Shown: positions 33,908-41,953 of the stretch, one piece after another
Position numbering within the stretch: position 1 is the first letter of the stretch
Layout: every line of letters starts with the position of its first letter
Assembly (NCBI RefSeq): GCF_002257665.1
Contig: NZ_MQWB01000001.1
Span: 3,235,119-3,299,118 of the forward strand
DNA: 64,000 bases
Origin: Rubricoccus marinus
GTDB taxonomy: Bacteria; Bacteroidota; Rhodothermia; Rhodothermales; Rubricoccaceae
Direction of reading: 5' to 3'
Position numbers and translations under genes: made by a program
Notes under the pieces: model-generated
What the model was told of the DNA's origin: nothing
Database searches by the model: none
The model's input: the letters and a program-made list of their open reading frames with translations, nothing else

Positions 33908-34912
33908 TCACGGCAGGAGCCCCGCCGTCTCGGGGAGCCCGAGCGCGAGGTTGAGGTTCTGGACGGCTTGGGAGGCCGCGCCCTTGAGGAGGTTGTCGAG
34001 CGCGAAGCCGACGACCAGCGCGTCGCCGTCCGATACCCAGCCGATGTCGCAGAACGGCGTGCCGACGACCGGCAAGAGCTCCGGGAGCCCCTCTGGCGAG
34101 AGCCGGACGAAGCGCGCGCCACTGTACGCCTCCTGGTACAGAGTAGCGACGGCATCTGGCGCCAGAGGCGCGTCTAGCGCGACGTGCGCCGTGCCCCAGA
34201 TGCCGCGCGTCCACGGCGCCGAGACGGGCACGAACTGGATCTGCATCGCGTCGCCCACGACCTGCTCCACCTCGGGCTGGTGCCGGTGCGCAAAGGGGCG
34301 GTAGGCGCGGGCGTTGCCGTCGCGCGTGGGGAAGTGCGTGGTGGGCGAAGGCCGCGCGCCCGAGCCGCTGGCGCCCGTGAACGCGGTGATGTGCGCGGTC
34401 CCCGCGCGTCCCGCCAGAGGCCAGAGCGCGAGCGCCATCGCGGTCGCGAAGCAGCCGGGGTTGGCGACGAGCGTGGCGCCGGGGATCGCGTCGCGGTTGA
34501 CCTCCGCGAGGCCGTAAACAGCATCGGCGATCTGCTCCGGGTGCGGGTGCGGCGCTGGATACGTCGCGTCGTATGCCTCTTGCGCCAGGCGGTGGTCCGC
34601 CGAGAGATCGACGATGAGGCCCTCGAAGCCCGCTTCGCGCAGCGCGTGGACGGCCGCTGCGCCTTTGCCGTGCTCGGCGCAGACGACGACGGCGTCGACG
34701 CCCGAAGGGTCGAGCGCCTCTGGCGCGGTAAACGTCAGGTCGGTCGTGCCGCGCAGCCGGGCATGCGCTTTCGCCAGAGGCTCGCCCGCGTGGCTGCGGC
34801 TGGTGACGGCGGCGATCTCGACGTGCGGATGCCGAAGCAGCAGCGCCGCGAGTTCGCCGCCCGCGTAGCCCGCGCCGTGCAGGATGGCGATGCATTTAAG
34901 GTCGTGGGTCAT
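33908..34912 (-). CDS. argC: N-acetyl-gamma-glutamyl-phosphate reductase
   Basis: A 334-residue NADPH-dependent reductase of the arginine pathway. The N-terminal Rossmann segment reads H-G-A-G-Y-A-G-G-E-L, the catalytic cysteine lies in V-A-N-P-G-C-F-A-T-A near residue 155, and the C-terminal H-R-H-Q-P-E-V-E-Q motif contains the active-site His. It follows the P-loop gene after a gap of 147 bases rich in repeats and precedes argD. The order argG-X-argC-argD-argF'-argB-argE is the operon type found in Bacteroidota. Confidence 0.95.
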   Translation of the reverse strand: MTHDLKCIAILHGAGYAGGELAALLLRHPHVEIAAVTSRSHAGEPLAKAHARLRGTTDLTFTAPEALDPSGVDAVVVCAEHGKGAAAVHALREAGFEGLIVDLSADHRLAQEAYDATYPAPHPHPEQIADAVYGLAEVNRDAIPGATLVANPGCFATAMALALWPLAGRAGTAHITAFTGASGSGARPSPTTHFPTRDGNARAYRPFAHRHQPEVEQVVGDAMQIQFVPVSAPWTRGIWGTAHVALDAPLAPDAVATLYQEAYSGARFVRLSPEGLPELLPVVGTPFCDIGWVSDGDALVVGFALDNLLKGAASQAVQNLNLALGLPETAGLLP

Positions 34913-34933
34913 GCGGCGGTCGGCTGGGAGGAG

Positions 34934-34991
34934 GGGCGTATGCGATACGCCCGGACGGGGTCAAAATCGTCGGGGCGTATCGCATACACCC
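34934..34991. repeat. two GGGCGTAT-type palindromes
   Basis: A perfect copy GGGCGTATGCGATACGCCC (34934-34952) and an imperfect copy (34973-34991), separated by about 20 bases that include TCAAAATCGTC. They lie just upstream of argC. Same family as 33818-33836. Confidence 0.85.
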
Positions 34992-35031
34992 CCTGTTTGC
35001 GCACGCCTGCGTTTACACGCTTGCGCGGTAG

Positions 35032-35057
35032 CGCCAGAGGCCTCTGGCGCCAGAGGC
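35032..35057. repeat. triple motif cluster after the P-loop gene
   Basis: CGCCAGAGG (35032-35040) directly joined to CCTCTGGCGCCAGAGGC (35041-35057), two bases from the stop of the P-loop gene. Confidence 0.95.
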
Positions 35058-35059
35058 GG

Positions 35060-36175
35060 TCAGTCCGCGAGCGCGGTGCCCAAGCCGGGGACGGCGCGGC
35101 GCAGGCCGCCAGCGGCCTGGGCGTGCGGGGTGCGCTGCCACGCGGCCATGTCGCGCACGGCGTCGGCCACGAGCGCAGCGAGGTGGTCGGGCTCCGACCG
35201 GGCGTTGACGGCGGGCACGCCGAGGGCGGTCTGGATGTGACGGCGGCCCACCTCCGTGTCGGTCGTGGGGCCGACGACGACGGCGAGTTCCGAGCGGTAC
35301 TGGTTGCGGAAGATCTGGTCCGCGGCCCAGACGCCCGCGAGGTCGGCGCCTGCCAGGACGTGCGCGGCGGTGAGCCGCTGAAGCTCCATGTCGCGCAGGA
35401 TGCCGTCCACGCCGTAGGGGCCGATGATGCCGTCGCCGAGTTCGAGGACGAGCACATCGGGTGAGCAGCCGTTGAGGTGCGCGATGATGCCCTTGGCTGT
35501 CGCGATGACCTCGCGCCCGGTCGTCGCCACGCGCCCGGCCTCGATAAACGACGCGGAGCAGACGGCGCCAGCGGCCGTCATCGCGCGGACATCGCGCTGG
35601 AGCGCAGCGCCCGTCAGCTTGGCCGCGGCCACTCGGAAGCCTCTGGCGGTGAGGCCCTCCACGAGCGCGGCGGCAGCGAAGGTCTTGCCCGTGTTCATCG
35701 CCGTACCGCTCACGAAGACGAGCGGGGCCGACTCCGAGAGGTGCTCGCGCGCTTCGAGCGCGTGCTCCTGGATCCGCGCGTGCCGCGCAGGCTCACCGTG
35801 GACAACCGCACCGAGCACCTCGACCGGGAGCGCCGGACCGAGGTCGGGGTGATCCGCCGGGCAGAGCCCGAGGATGCCGCCCATGTTGAGCACGTGGAGC
35901 GTGTCGCCGGGCGTGATCTGGCGCGGGATGCGCCCGCTGTAGCCCTTCAGCGCCTGCCGCTCGCCCAGCGCCCCGAGCAGGATCTCGCCCTTCTTGATCG
36001 TGCGGAACACGCCATCGGCGCCCTCGATCTGGTTGTACACCTCTTTGTCCGCGAGCGCGCGGACGGCGAGGCAGTACCCCTCCTCGGCCACGACGTACGG
36101 CGAGACGCGCGCCGATGCGGAGAGCGCGCACGGCCCGGTGGAGGAGGCGACGTGGTCGGCGGTGACGGTGGTCAT
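35060..36175 (-). CDS. P-loop protein of the arginine operon, dethiobiotin-synthetase/DUF1611-like fold
   Basis: A 371-residue soluble protein with no assigned function that I can name with certainty. The N-terminal part (about 25-130) is a beta-rich domain with G-Y-S-G-R-I-P and L-N-M-G-G-I-L-G-L. A P-loop domain begins near 150 with V-S-G-T-A-M-N-T-G-K-T (156-164), then A-A-A-K-L-T-G-A, S-F-I-E-A-G-R, L-V-L-E-L-G-D-G-I and V-V-G-P-T-T-D-T-E-V-G. The architecture resembles DUF1611 proteins, one of which (DgcN) N-acetylates D-glutamate. It stands between argG and argC, where related operons carry an N-acetylglutamate synthase; no such enzyme is otherwise visible here. I therefore suggest, as inference only, a role in making N-acylglutamate. 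Confidence 0.6.
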   Translation of the reverse strand: MTTVTADHVASSTGPCALSASARVSPYVVAEEGYCLAVRALADKEVYNQIEGADGVFRTIKKGEILLGALGERQALKGYSGRIPRQITPGDTLHVLNMGGILGLCPADHPDLGPALPVEVLGAVVHGEPARHARIQEHALEAREHLSESAPLVFVSGTAMNTGKTFAAAALVEGLTARGFRVAAAKLTGAALQRDVRAMTAAGAVCSASFIEAGRVATTGREVIATAKGIIAHLNGCSPDVLVLELGDGIIGPYGVDGILRDMELQRLTAAHVLAGADLAGVWAADQIFRNQYRSELAVVVGPTTDTEVGRRHIQTALGVPAVNARSEPDHLAALVADAVRDMAAWQRTPHAQAAGGLRRAVPGLGTALAD

Positions 36176-36181
36176 GGTCGT

Positions 36182-36296
36182 GTACTGCGTGATGCGGAAT
36201 GCGTAAGGGTGCCCGGTCGTGGCACGCGAAATCGGCTCGGGGATGCGCGCTGCTGCGGAGCCGCCAGAGGCGCCCTTACGCAGTACGTATTTCGGT
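36182..36296. repeat. repeat-filled gap between argG and the P-loop gene
   Basis: Short units related to ACGCATTCCGCATCACGC (minus strand, 36183-36209) are followed by an inverted partner CCCTTACGCAGTAC at 36273-36286. A single CGCCAGAGG lies between the arms. No gene is visible. Confidence 0.65.
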
Positions 36297-37490
36297 TTAC
36301 TCCTCGCCAGAGGCGCGGGCGGCGAGGCGAGCCTGGATGCCGTAGATGCGGGCGAAGCCCTCGGCGTCTCGGCCGTCCCAGAGGCCGCTGTCCTCGCCGT
36401 AGCGGGCGCCGGCGTCGAAGAGGCTGTAGGGGCTGCTGGCGCCGAGGACGCGGGCGGTGCCCTTGTAGAGGCTCGTGTGCGTCGTCCCCGTCACGCGCTG
36501 CTGCGTGGAGTCCAGAAAGGCTTCCAAGTCGCGCGCCAGAGGGTCGAAAAAGAGGCCTTCGTGGACGAGGCGGCCGTAGAGATCGCCCAGCCCGGCCTTG
36601 TGCGTGAGTTGGAGGTGCGTGAGGACCACCTTCTCCAGTTCGAGGTGCGCGTCCAGCAGGATCGCCGCGGCTGGCGCCTCGAACGCCACGCGGCCCTTGA
36701 TGCCGAGGATCGTGTCGCCGACGTGGACGCCGCGCCCCACGCCGTGCTCGGCGCCGATGCGGTTGAGCGTCTCGACGAGGGCCACAGGCTCCATCGCCTC
36801 GCCGTCGAGCGAGACCGGAACGCCCTGCTCCCAGCCGATCGCCAGAGGCCGGGCCGTGTCGGGTGCCGCCTCTGGCGCGACCGTATCGACCCACGCCTCC
36901 TCGGGGAGGACGCCGTCGGGCCGGTGCGTCTCCTTGCCACCGATGGTCGTGCCCCAGAGCCCGGCGTTGACCGAGTAGTCCGTCGTCTTGGCCTCGACGG
37001 CGAAGCCGCGCTCTTGGAGGTAGGCCGTGGAAGCCTCTCGCGAGAGGTGGAGCGACCGGATGGGCGTCATGACCTCCAGGCCGTCCGCCAGGAGGCGGAG
37101 CGCGCCGTCAAAGCGGATCTGGTCGTTGCCTGCGCCCGTCGAGCCGTGGGCGACGGCGTTCGCGCCCAGGTCTTTGGCCGCGTTCACGAGCGCCTCGGCC
37201 TGCACCACGCGCTCCGGCCCGACGCACAGCGGGTACACGCCGCCACGCCGCACGTTGCCCTTGACGAGGTACTGAAGCACGCGGCTCCACAGTTCGCCTC
37301 TGGCGTCGATGATCGTGTGGCTCGCGGCGCCGAGACTGTTCGCGCGCGCGTCGATCTGGCGCTTCTCCTCGCCGGAGAAGCCGCCGGTGTCGACGGTGAC
37401 GGTGTGGACCTCCTGGCCCGTCTCCTCTTTGAGGTACGGGACGCAGAAGGAGGTGTCGAGGCCTCCGGAGAAGGCGAGAGCGATGGACAT
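36297..37490 (-). CDS. argG: argininosuccinate synthase
   Basis: A 397-residue ATP-dependent ligase joining citrulline and aspartate. The ATP pyrophosphatase motif A-F-S-G-G-L-D-T-S opens the protein at residue 6, with V-A-H-G-S-T-G-A-G-N-D-Q-I-R-F at about 114 and the P-I-R-S-L segment after it. It is the first structural gene of the leftward arginine operon. The ATG at 37490 follows a strong hairpin with a T-rich tail by only 13 bases and has no Shine-Dalgarno sequence. Upstream lies a small Arg-rich open frame, so attenuation is possible. Confidence 0.95.
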   Translation of the reverse strand: MSIALAFSGGLDTSFCVPYLKEETGQEVHTVTVDTGGFSGEEKRQIDARANSLGAASHTIIDARGELWSRVLQYLVKGNVRRGGVYPLCVGPERVVQAEALVNAAKDLGANAVAHGSTGAGNDQIRFDGALRLLADGLEVMTPIRSLHLSREASTAYLQERGFAVEAKTTDYSVNAGLWGTTIGGKETHRPDGVLPEEAWVDTVAPEAAPDTARPLAIGWEQGVPVSLDGEAMEPVALVETLNRIGAEHGVGRGVHVGDTILGIKGRVAFEAPAAAILLDAHLELEKVVLTHLQLTHKAGLGDLYGRLVHEGLFFDPLARDLEAFLDSTQQRVTGTTHTSLYKGTARVLGASSPYSLFDAGARYGEDSGLWDGRDAEGFARIYGIQARLAARASGEE

Positions 37491-37493
37491 GGC

Positions 37494-37531
37494 AGAAACA
37501 GAAAACGCCGGCCCGGGAACGGGTCGGCGTT
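37494..37531 (-). promoter_or_regulatory. terminator-like hairpin in the argG leader, possible attenuator
   Basis: On the minus strand, AACGCCGACCCG and CGGGCCGGCGTT pair around TTCC (37531-37504) and are followed by TTCTGTTT. It ends just before argG. The arm segment ACGCCGACC also occurs in the Arg codons of the small frame upstream. GAACGGG (37591-37585) can pair with CCCGTTC in the hairpin, which gives an alternative structure. Confidence 0.5.
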
Positions 37532-37557
37532 GAGATCAGAGGGCGGCTGGCGTGTGC

Positions 37558-37647
37558 TCAGCAGGCTCCAACGTGCATGCGCGTCCCGTTCGACCGGCCA
37601 GTCGGTCGGCGTCGAGGGCGTCGGATGCGGGAGGAGACAAGCGTCAT
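37558..37647 (-). CDS. possible Arg-rich leader peptide of the arginine operon
   Basis: A 29-codon frame, ATG to TGA, with eight arginines, six of them in the eight codons 7-14 (R-I-R-R-P-R-R-R). It stops 26 bases before the terminator-like hairpin in front of argG. The layout is that of a ribosome-stalling leader: scarcity of arginyl-tRNA would hold the ribosome on the Arg run and change the downstream folding. A CATCTTG box lies about 25 bases upstream (37678-37672). Caution: antisense frames in GC-rich DNA are often Arg-rich, so this may be chance. Confidence 0.4.
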   Translation of the reverse strand: MTLVSSRIRRPRRRPTGRSNGTRMHVGAC

Positions 37648-37810
37648 GAGCGAGCCGCGGATGCGGGGCGCCAAGATGCGCGCCCCTGGCGGCGAAGTCA
37701 ACCGGCGGGCTTTTTGGAAGCGCTACCGGAACAGAACCTTCGCGCGATGGCCTCTGGCGCCAGAGGCTCAGACGGGAGCAACGATCCCGCTCGCGCCCGG
37801 TCTCCGGTGC
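37648..37810. repeat. divergent gap between the argG leader and the next gene, with palindrome at 37750-37767
   Basis: The gap between argG and the next rightward gene is 320 bases. Apart from the leader and hairpin it holds one perfect palindrome GCCTCTGGCGCCAGAGGC at 37750-37767, 43 bases before the rightward ATG. I see no further gene. Confidence 0.8.
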
Positions 37811-38476
37811 ATGAACAGCTCGCGTCGCACGACTCTCCTGCTCTCGGCTCTTACCTCGGCTGCGTTCTGGTTGCTGGTGGATACGCCGTCCCGGCTCGCG
37901 TCTCGGCGCTTCCAACTCGACGGGTATGACCCGTGGCCAAGCGACCTCGCCGTGGTCCCAGCTTGGAAGCTCCTCGTGCTCCTCGGCGTGACCGTGCTCG
38001 TGTTCTACGCCCTCGCGCGGACCGTTCGCGCGTTCGGCCGCACGCCTCGCCAGAGGCGCCTGCTCTGGCCTCTGGCGCTCGTGATGCTCTGGGGCGGGTG
38101 GCACTATGGGAGCCTTGAGGTCTGGGAGCGGGCGGACCCATTCGCGAACGATGCCTATCAACCTATCCGGTTTGAGCGCTCGCAACTCGCCGGAAGTGCG
38201 TGGGTCAACCTCGTCAGCACGTCGTGCGGCTACTTCAACAAGGAGGTCATCGTCTTTGAAAGCGACACCCGAGCGATACGGCGCTCCTACGGAGGATTTG
38301 TGTTCGACCCACTTGTCACGGTGTACCTCCTCCTCGACGTGTGGCCGCATGGAGAGTGGACGGCCTCTGGCGAGGTCCACGACGGCGTCATCACGTGGCG
38401 CGACGACAACGGCTACGTGTCCCGCGAGAGGCTCCGCCTCGCAGACGGGGAGCTGACGCTGACCTGGATCGACTGA
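37811..38476 (+). CDS. hypothetical membrane protein
   Basis: A 221-residue protein with three hydrophobic segments (about 8-24, 47-70 and 85-98) and a soluble C-terminal domain rich in Trp and Tyr (V-W-P-H-G-E-W-T-A-S-G-E-V). The C-terminal part looks beta-rich and may face the periplasm. No family recognised. I take the ATG at 37811 rather than earlier in-frame starts that would run through the divergent control region. An A-S-G-E tract comes from a motif copy. Confidence 0.65.
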   Translation: MNSSRRTTLLLSALTSAAFWLLVDTPSRLASRRFQLDGYDPWPSDLAVVPAWKLLVLLGVTVLVFYALARTVRAFGRTPRQRRLLWPLALVMLWGGWHYGSLEVWERADPFANDAYQPIRFERSQLAGSAWVNLVSTSCGYFNKEVIVFESDTRAIRRSYGGFVFDPLVTVYLLLDVWPHGEWTASGEVHDGVITWRDDNGYVSRERLRLADGELTLTWID

Positions 38477-38483
38477 CGAGCCT

Positions 38484-38600
38484 CTGGCGCTCGGTTTGCG
38501 GACACACCGGCGGTGTGTCCCTACGCAGGGACCGGGCCTCTGGCGCCAGAAGCGGACCGCCCTCTGCAACTGGCCACTCCATACTGGCTACTCCCGACCG
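38484..38600. repeat. composite intergenic element upstream of msrB
   Basis: In order: a motif copy (about 38481-38489), a hairpin GGACACACC-GGC-GGTGTGTCC (38500-38520) followed by CTACG, a near-perfect palindrome ending AAGC (38536-38553), and the 28-base element shared with the dapB end (38573-38600). The hairpin-plus-palindrome combination recurs at 43782-43837 and, degenerate, inside mnmG. Confidence 0.85.
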
Positions 38601-38658
38601 CCGCGAACCCGCCCAATCCCCTCGTCGTTGGAGGACCGAACAACCACCTTACACAACG

Positions 38659-39141
38659 ATGGAGACCACCACCAAAACCTCCGCCAGCGGCTTCGACCTC
38701 ACGCCTCTTCGCGGCGACGCCCGCGAGCGCGCCGTCGAAGCCGCCGGGCTGAACGCCGAGGAGCGCCGCATCCTCTTGGACCACGGGACCGAGCGCCCCG
38801 GCTGCGGCCTTCTGCTGGACAACAAGGAGACCGGCATCTACGCCTGCAACCTGTGCGGCCTGCCGCTTTTCGAGAGCGGCAGCAAGTTCGAGTCCGGGAC
38901 GGGATGGCCCAGCTTTTTCCAGCCCGTCGACCCCGAACACGTCCGCGAGATCGTGGACACGTCGATGTTCATGCGCCGCATCGAGACGCGGTGCGCGCGG
39001 TGCGACGGCCACCTCGGCCACGTCTTCCCGGACGGCCCCCGCCCCACGGGCCAGCGCTACTGCATGAACAGCGCCGCGCTGGAATTCTTCCCCGAAGGCC
39101 AGTCGCCCACGCAGCGGACGGCCGACGATCCGACCAACTAA
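38659..39141 (+). CDS. msrB: methionine-R-sulfoxide reductase
   Basis: A 160-residue enzyme that reduces methionine-R-sulfoxide in damaged proteins. Two zinc CxxC pairs are present (Y-A-C-N-L-C-G and R-C-A-R-C-D-G), as are G-T-G-W-P-S-F and the catalytic cysteine in G-Q-R-Y-C-M-N-S-A-A-L. The N-terminal Thr/Ser-rich start is variable in the family. There is no adjacent msrA. It converges on the kinase gene across a palindrome core. Confidence 0.95.
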   Translation: METTTKTSASGFDLTPLRGDARERAVEAAGLNAEERRILLDHGTERPGCGLLLDNKETGIYACNLCGLPLFESGSKFESGTGWPSFFQPVDPEHVREIVDTSMFMRRIETRCARCDGHLGHVFPDGPRPTGQRYCMNSAALEFFPEGQSPTQRTADDPTN

Positions 39142-39174
39142 GACGCCTCCTATCAGGCCTCTGGCGAGACGGCC

Positions 39175-39190
39175 CCTCTGGCGCCAGAGG
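39175..39190. repeat. palindrome core at convergent junction msrB/kinase
   Basis: CCTCTGGCGCCAGAGG, the 16-base core (the outer G is C on the left). It ends next to the TAA of the kinase gene. A further single copy lies at about 39158-39166. Confidence 0.9.
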
Positions 39191-39191
39191 C

Positions 39192-41903
39192 TTACCGTAG
39201 CCCCATCACCCGGCTGCGTTCGGCCGTAGCGATGGCGAGGCGGGCAAACTCGCCGTCGCCGCTCCGCATCCGACGCTCGGCGGCTTGAAGGAGTGCCCGC
39301 GCAACCTCGCGCTGGTTCAGGCGCCAGAGGCACTCCGCGAGCGCGCTCTGCGCCTCGGCGATGCGCCAGTGGCCGGGCGTCGCCTGCTCCCGGATGGAGA
39401 GCGCCTCGCGAAGAGGCGCCTCCGCCTCGGCGACCTGCCCGCGCAAGAGGAGCGATTCGCCGAGGCCCGTTAGCGGGTACGGGCGTGCGGTGTGGAGTGC
39501 GGGCGTCGCGGCGCGGTCGTGGGTGGCGAGCGACTGACGGAACCACCGCTCGGCCTCGCGGCCGTGGCCTCTGGCGAGGTGCAGCATCCCGATGTGGGCT
39601 TCGGTGTGCCCTACGCGGAGGTGGTCGTCGCCGTGTAGGTCCCGGTAGATGGCGAGAGAGCGGATCAGAAGAGGCTCGGCCTCCGCCAGAAGTGCCTCGT
39701 CGCCGCCGAGCAGGACGGCGCGGTCCTTGATTAGAAGCCCCAGGTTGCTCAGCGCGAGGGCGTACTCCGGGTGGCGCTCGCCGTAGGCGGCCTTAAAGAT
39801 GCTGAGCGCCTGACGGTAGAACGGTTCGGCTCCCTCGTAATCGCCGCCGTTCTTGCGGATCACGCCGATCTCGTTGAGCGCGCTCCCCAGCCGCGGGTTG
39901 TCCGGCCCGAAAAGTGCGCGGTAGCGGTCGGCGGCGAGCCGATACGTGGTCTCCGCTTCTTCCAGGCGCCCCTGGCGGCGCCAGAGGCTTCCCAACGCCG
40001 CGGTCGTGTGCGCAACGGCGGCGGCGGTGTCGCCGAGCGCGCGCTGACGGACCGCGAGGGCAGTAATAAGGTGCGGCTCCGCTTCGGTAAACCGGCCCTC
40101 TTGCGTCAGGTTGACTCCCATCGCGTGGTGGAGCGACGCCACGGCCGGATGCTCGGGGCCCAGGGCGCGCTCGCCGTCCCCGATCGCGCCGGCGAGAAGT
40201 GCCTCGGCCTCCCCGTACCGCGACTGGCTGGAAAAGAGGAGCGCGAGGTCGGCCTGGCTCTGCAGCACGTCGGGGTGGGCGGGCGCGAAGAGCCTCTGGC
40301 GCGTGGCGAGCGCCGACCGCTGGAGTGCTTCGGCGCGCTCGAACTCGCCCAGGTGCCCGTACATCTTGCCGATGGACGCTTCGACAGACGCCCGCGTGCG
40401 GTCGTCGCCCCGGAGGCCCGTGCGGAGGCGTTCGGCGGTGCGGTCCAGGAGCGCGAGGGCCGAGACCTCGCGGCCTCCCGTCTGGTCCGGGTCCACATCG
40501 CCCAGCAAGTCCAACAGCATCTGACTGCTCGCCAGCGCCCGGTCCCGCTCCTGCGCCGCCTCGCCAGCGGCCCACGTCGCCGCGCTCGCAACCGCGAGGA
40601 TGGACGCCAGGACCACGGCCGCGGCCGCCGCGCCCACGCGGTGCCGGCCGGCGAACTTCCGCACGCGGTAGCCCAGCGTGTCCGGCCGCGCCTCCACCGG
40701 CAGGCCTTGGAGGTGCCGCTCGATGTCGCGCGCGAGGTCGCCCGCGCTGAGGTAGCGCCGCCCCGGCTCCTTGCGGAGCGCCTTGAGAACGATGCGGTCC
40801 AGGTCGCCGCGCAACCGCCGCCGCAGCCTCTCCGGCGTGGCCTGCCTCTGGCGCGCGATGGCTCGCTGGGGGCTCTCGCCAGAGGCCGGTTTCCCGGGAC
40901 CCCGTTCGCCAGGGGTCCGCTCTGGCCGCGACTCGTGGGCGCGGCTGGGGGGTGCCGGGATCGTCTCCACGATGGCCCGCTCGATCTCGGCCGGCGACCG
41001 GTGCCCGACTTCGATGGGCCGGTGGCCGGCCAGGAGTTCGTAGAGCAGCACGCCCAGCCCGTACACGTCGGTCGCGGTGGTGATGGCGCCGCCCGAGACC
41101 TGCTCGGGCGCGGCGTAGGCGGGCGTGAGCACCCAGGCGCCGGTCCGCGTCTGGTCGGTTTCCGGCGTGTCCAACAGCTTCGCGATGCCGAAGTCAAGCA
41201 GCTTGGGCTGCGGCGGGCCGCTGGCGCCAGAGGCCTCGCGGGGGGCGGTCACGAGCACGTTGGACGGCTTCAGATCGCGGTGCACCACGAGGTTCTGGTG
41301 CGCGTACGCCACGGCGCGCGCCACCTGCACGAAAAGCGTGAGCCGCGCCTCAACACCGAGGCCTCTGGCGTCGCAGAAGTCCGTGATGGGCTCGCCCTCG
41401 ACGTACTCCAGCGCGAGGTACGGGCGGCCGTCGTCGGTCACGCCTCCATCGAGCAGGCGGCTAATGTGCGGGTGCGAGAGGCCTGCGAGGATGCGCCGCT
41501 CGGCGCAGAACCGCTCGATCACCTCAGCGCTGCGGCCGGGGTGCACCAGCTTGATCGCCGCGGTCTGCTGGAAGTCGCCCTCGGCGCGCTCGGCGAGCCA
41601 TACCGCCCCCATCCCGCCATGCCCCACCTCGCGCACCAGCCGCCAGGGGCCGACGCGTTGCCCGCGCTCCGCCGCCGACGCCTCTGGCGCCACAACCCGC
41701 GCGATGCCCGCGCCGAAAAACGCGGTCGCCTCGTCGTCCAGGCTCAGCAACGCCAACACCTCGTCGCGGAGCGCGACGTCGGGGACGCCGTGGGTGTCCA
41801 GGCAGGCGCGGTCGAGAAAGGAGCGGCGCTCGGGGGGCGGCATCTCGGCGGCGTCCGCGAAGACGGCCTCGATGCGCGCCCACCGGTCGGGGTCGAGTTC
41901 CAC
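39192..41903 (-). CDS. transmembrane Ser/Thr protein kinase with TPR repeats
   Basis: A 903-residue protein. After an N-terminal segment typical of these kinases (W-A-R-I-E-A-V-F-A-D-A), the kinase domain begins near 85 with G-H-G-G-M-G-A-V-W. The catalytic loop H-R-D-L-K-P-S-N is near 206 and D-F-G near 237, and a P-A-Y-A-A-P-E-Q substrate segment follows. One hydrophobic helix (about 421-440) precedes ten or so TPR repeats to the C-terminus. The GTG at 41903 is chosen because the frame upstream crosses the previous gene and has no better start. It may phosphorylate cytosolic targets in response to TPR-bound partners. No ECF sigma gene is adjacent. Confidence 0.92.
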   Translation of the reverse strand: MELDPDRWARIEAVFADAAEMPPPERRSFLDRACLDTHGVPDVALRDEVLALLSLDDEATAFFGAGIARVVAPEASAAERGQRVGPWRLVREVGHGGMGAVWLAERAEGDFQQTAAIKLVHPGRSAEVIERFCAERRILAGLSHPHISRLLDGGVTDDGRPYLALEYVEGEPITDFCDARGLGVEARLTLFVQVARAVAYAHQNLVVHRDLKPSNVLVTAPREASGASGPPQPKLLDFGIAKLLDTPETDQTRTGAWVLTPAYAAPEQVSGGAITTATDVYGLGVLLYELLAGHRPIEVGHRSPAEIERAIVETIPAPPSRAHESRPERTPGERGPGKPASGESPQRAIARQRQATPERLRRRLRGDLDRIVLKALRKEPGRRYLSAGDLARDIERHLQGLPVEARPDTLGYRVRKFAGRHRVGAAAAAVVLASILAVASAATWAAGEAAQERDRALASSQMLLDLLGDVDPDQTGGREVSALALLDRTAERLRTGLRGDDRTRASVEASIGKMYGHLGEFERAEALQRSALATRQRLFAPAHPDVLQSQADLALLFSSQSRYGEAEALLAGAIGDGERALGPEHPAVASLHHAMGVNLTQEGRFTEAEPHLITALAVRQRALGDTAAAVAHTTAALGSLWRRQGRLEEAETTYRLAADRYRALFGPDNPRLGSALNEIGVIRKNGGDYEGAEPFYRQALSIFKAAYGERHPEYALALSNLGLLIKDRAVLLGGDEALLAEAEPLLIRSLAIYRDLHGDDHLRVGHTEAHIGMLHLARGHGREAERWFRQSLATHDRAATPALHTARPYPLTGLGESLLLRGQVAEAEAPLREALSIREQATPGHWRIAEAQSALAECLWRLNQREVARALLQAAERRMRSGDGEFARLAIATAERSRVMGLR

Positions 41904-41953
41904 GGCGGTGGGCGTGTGGGGCCTCGGAACGTACGGCTCTGTGTTTACACGCG

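Noticed and set aside
37577-37810. N-terminal extension of the membrane protein at 37811 reaching into the argG leader
   Set aside because: The extension is Arg-rich without homology and would overlap the divergent control region; the ATG at 37811 precedes the first helix.
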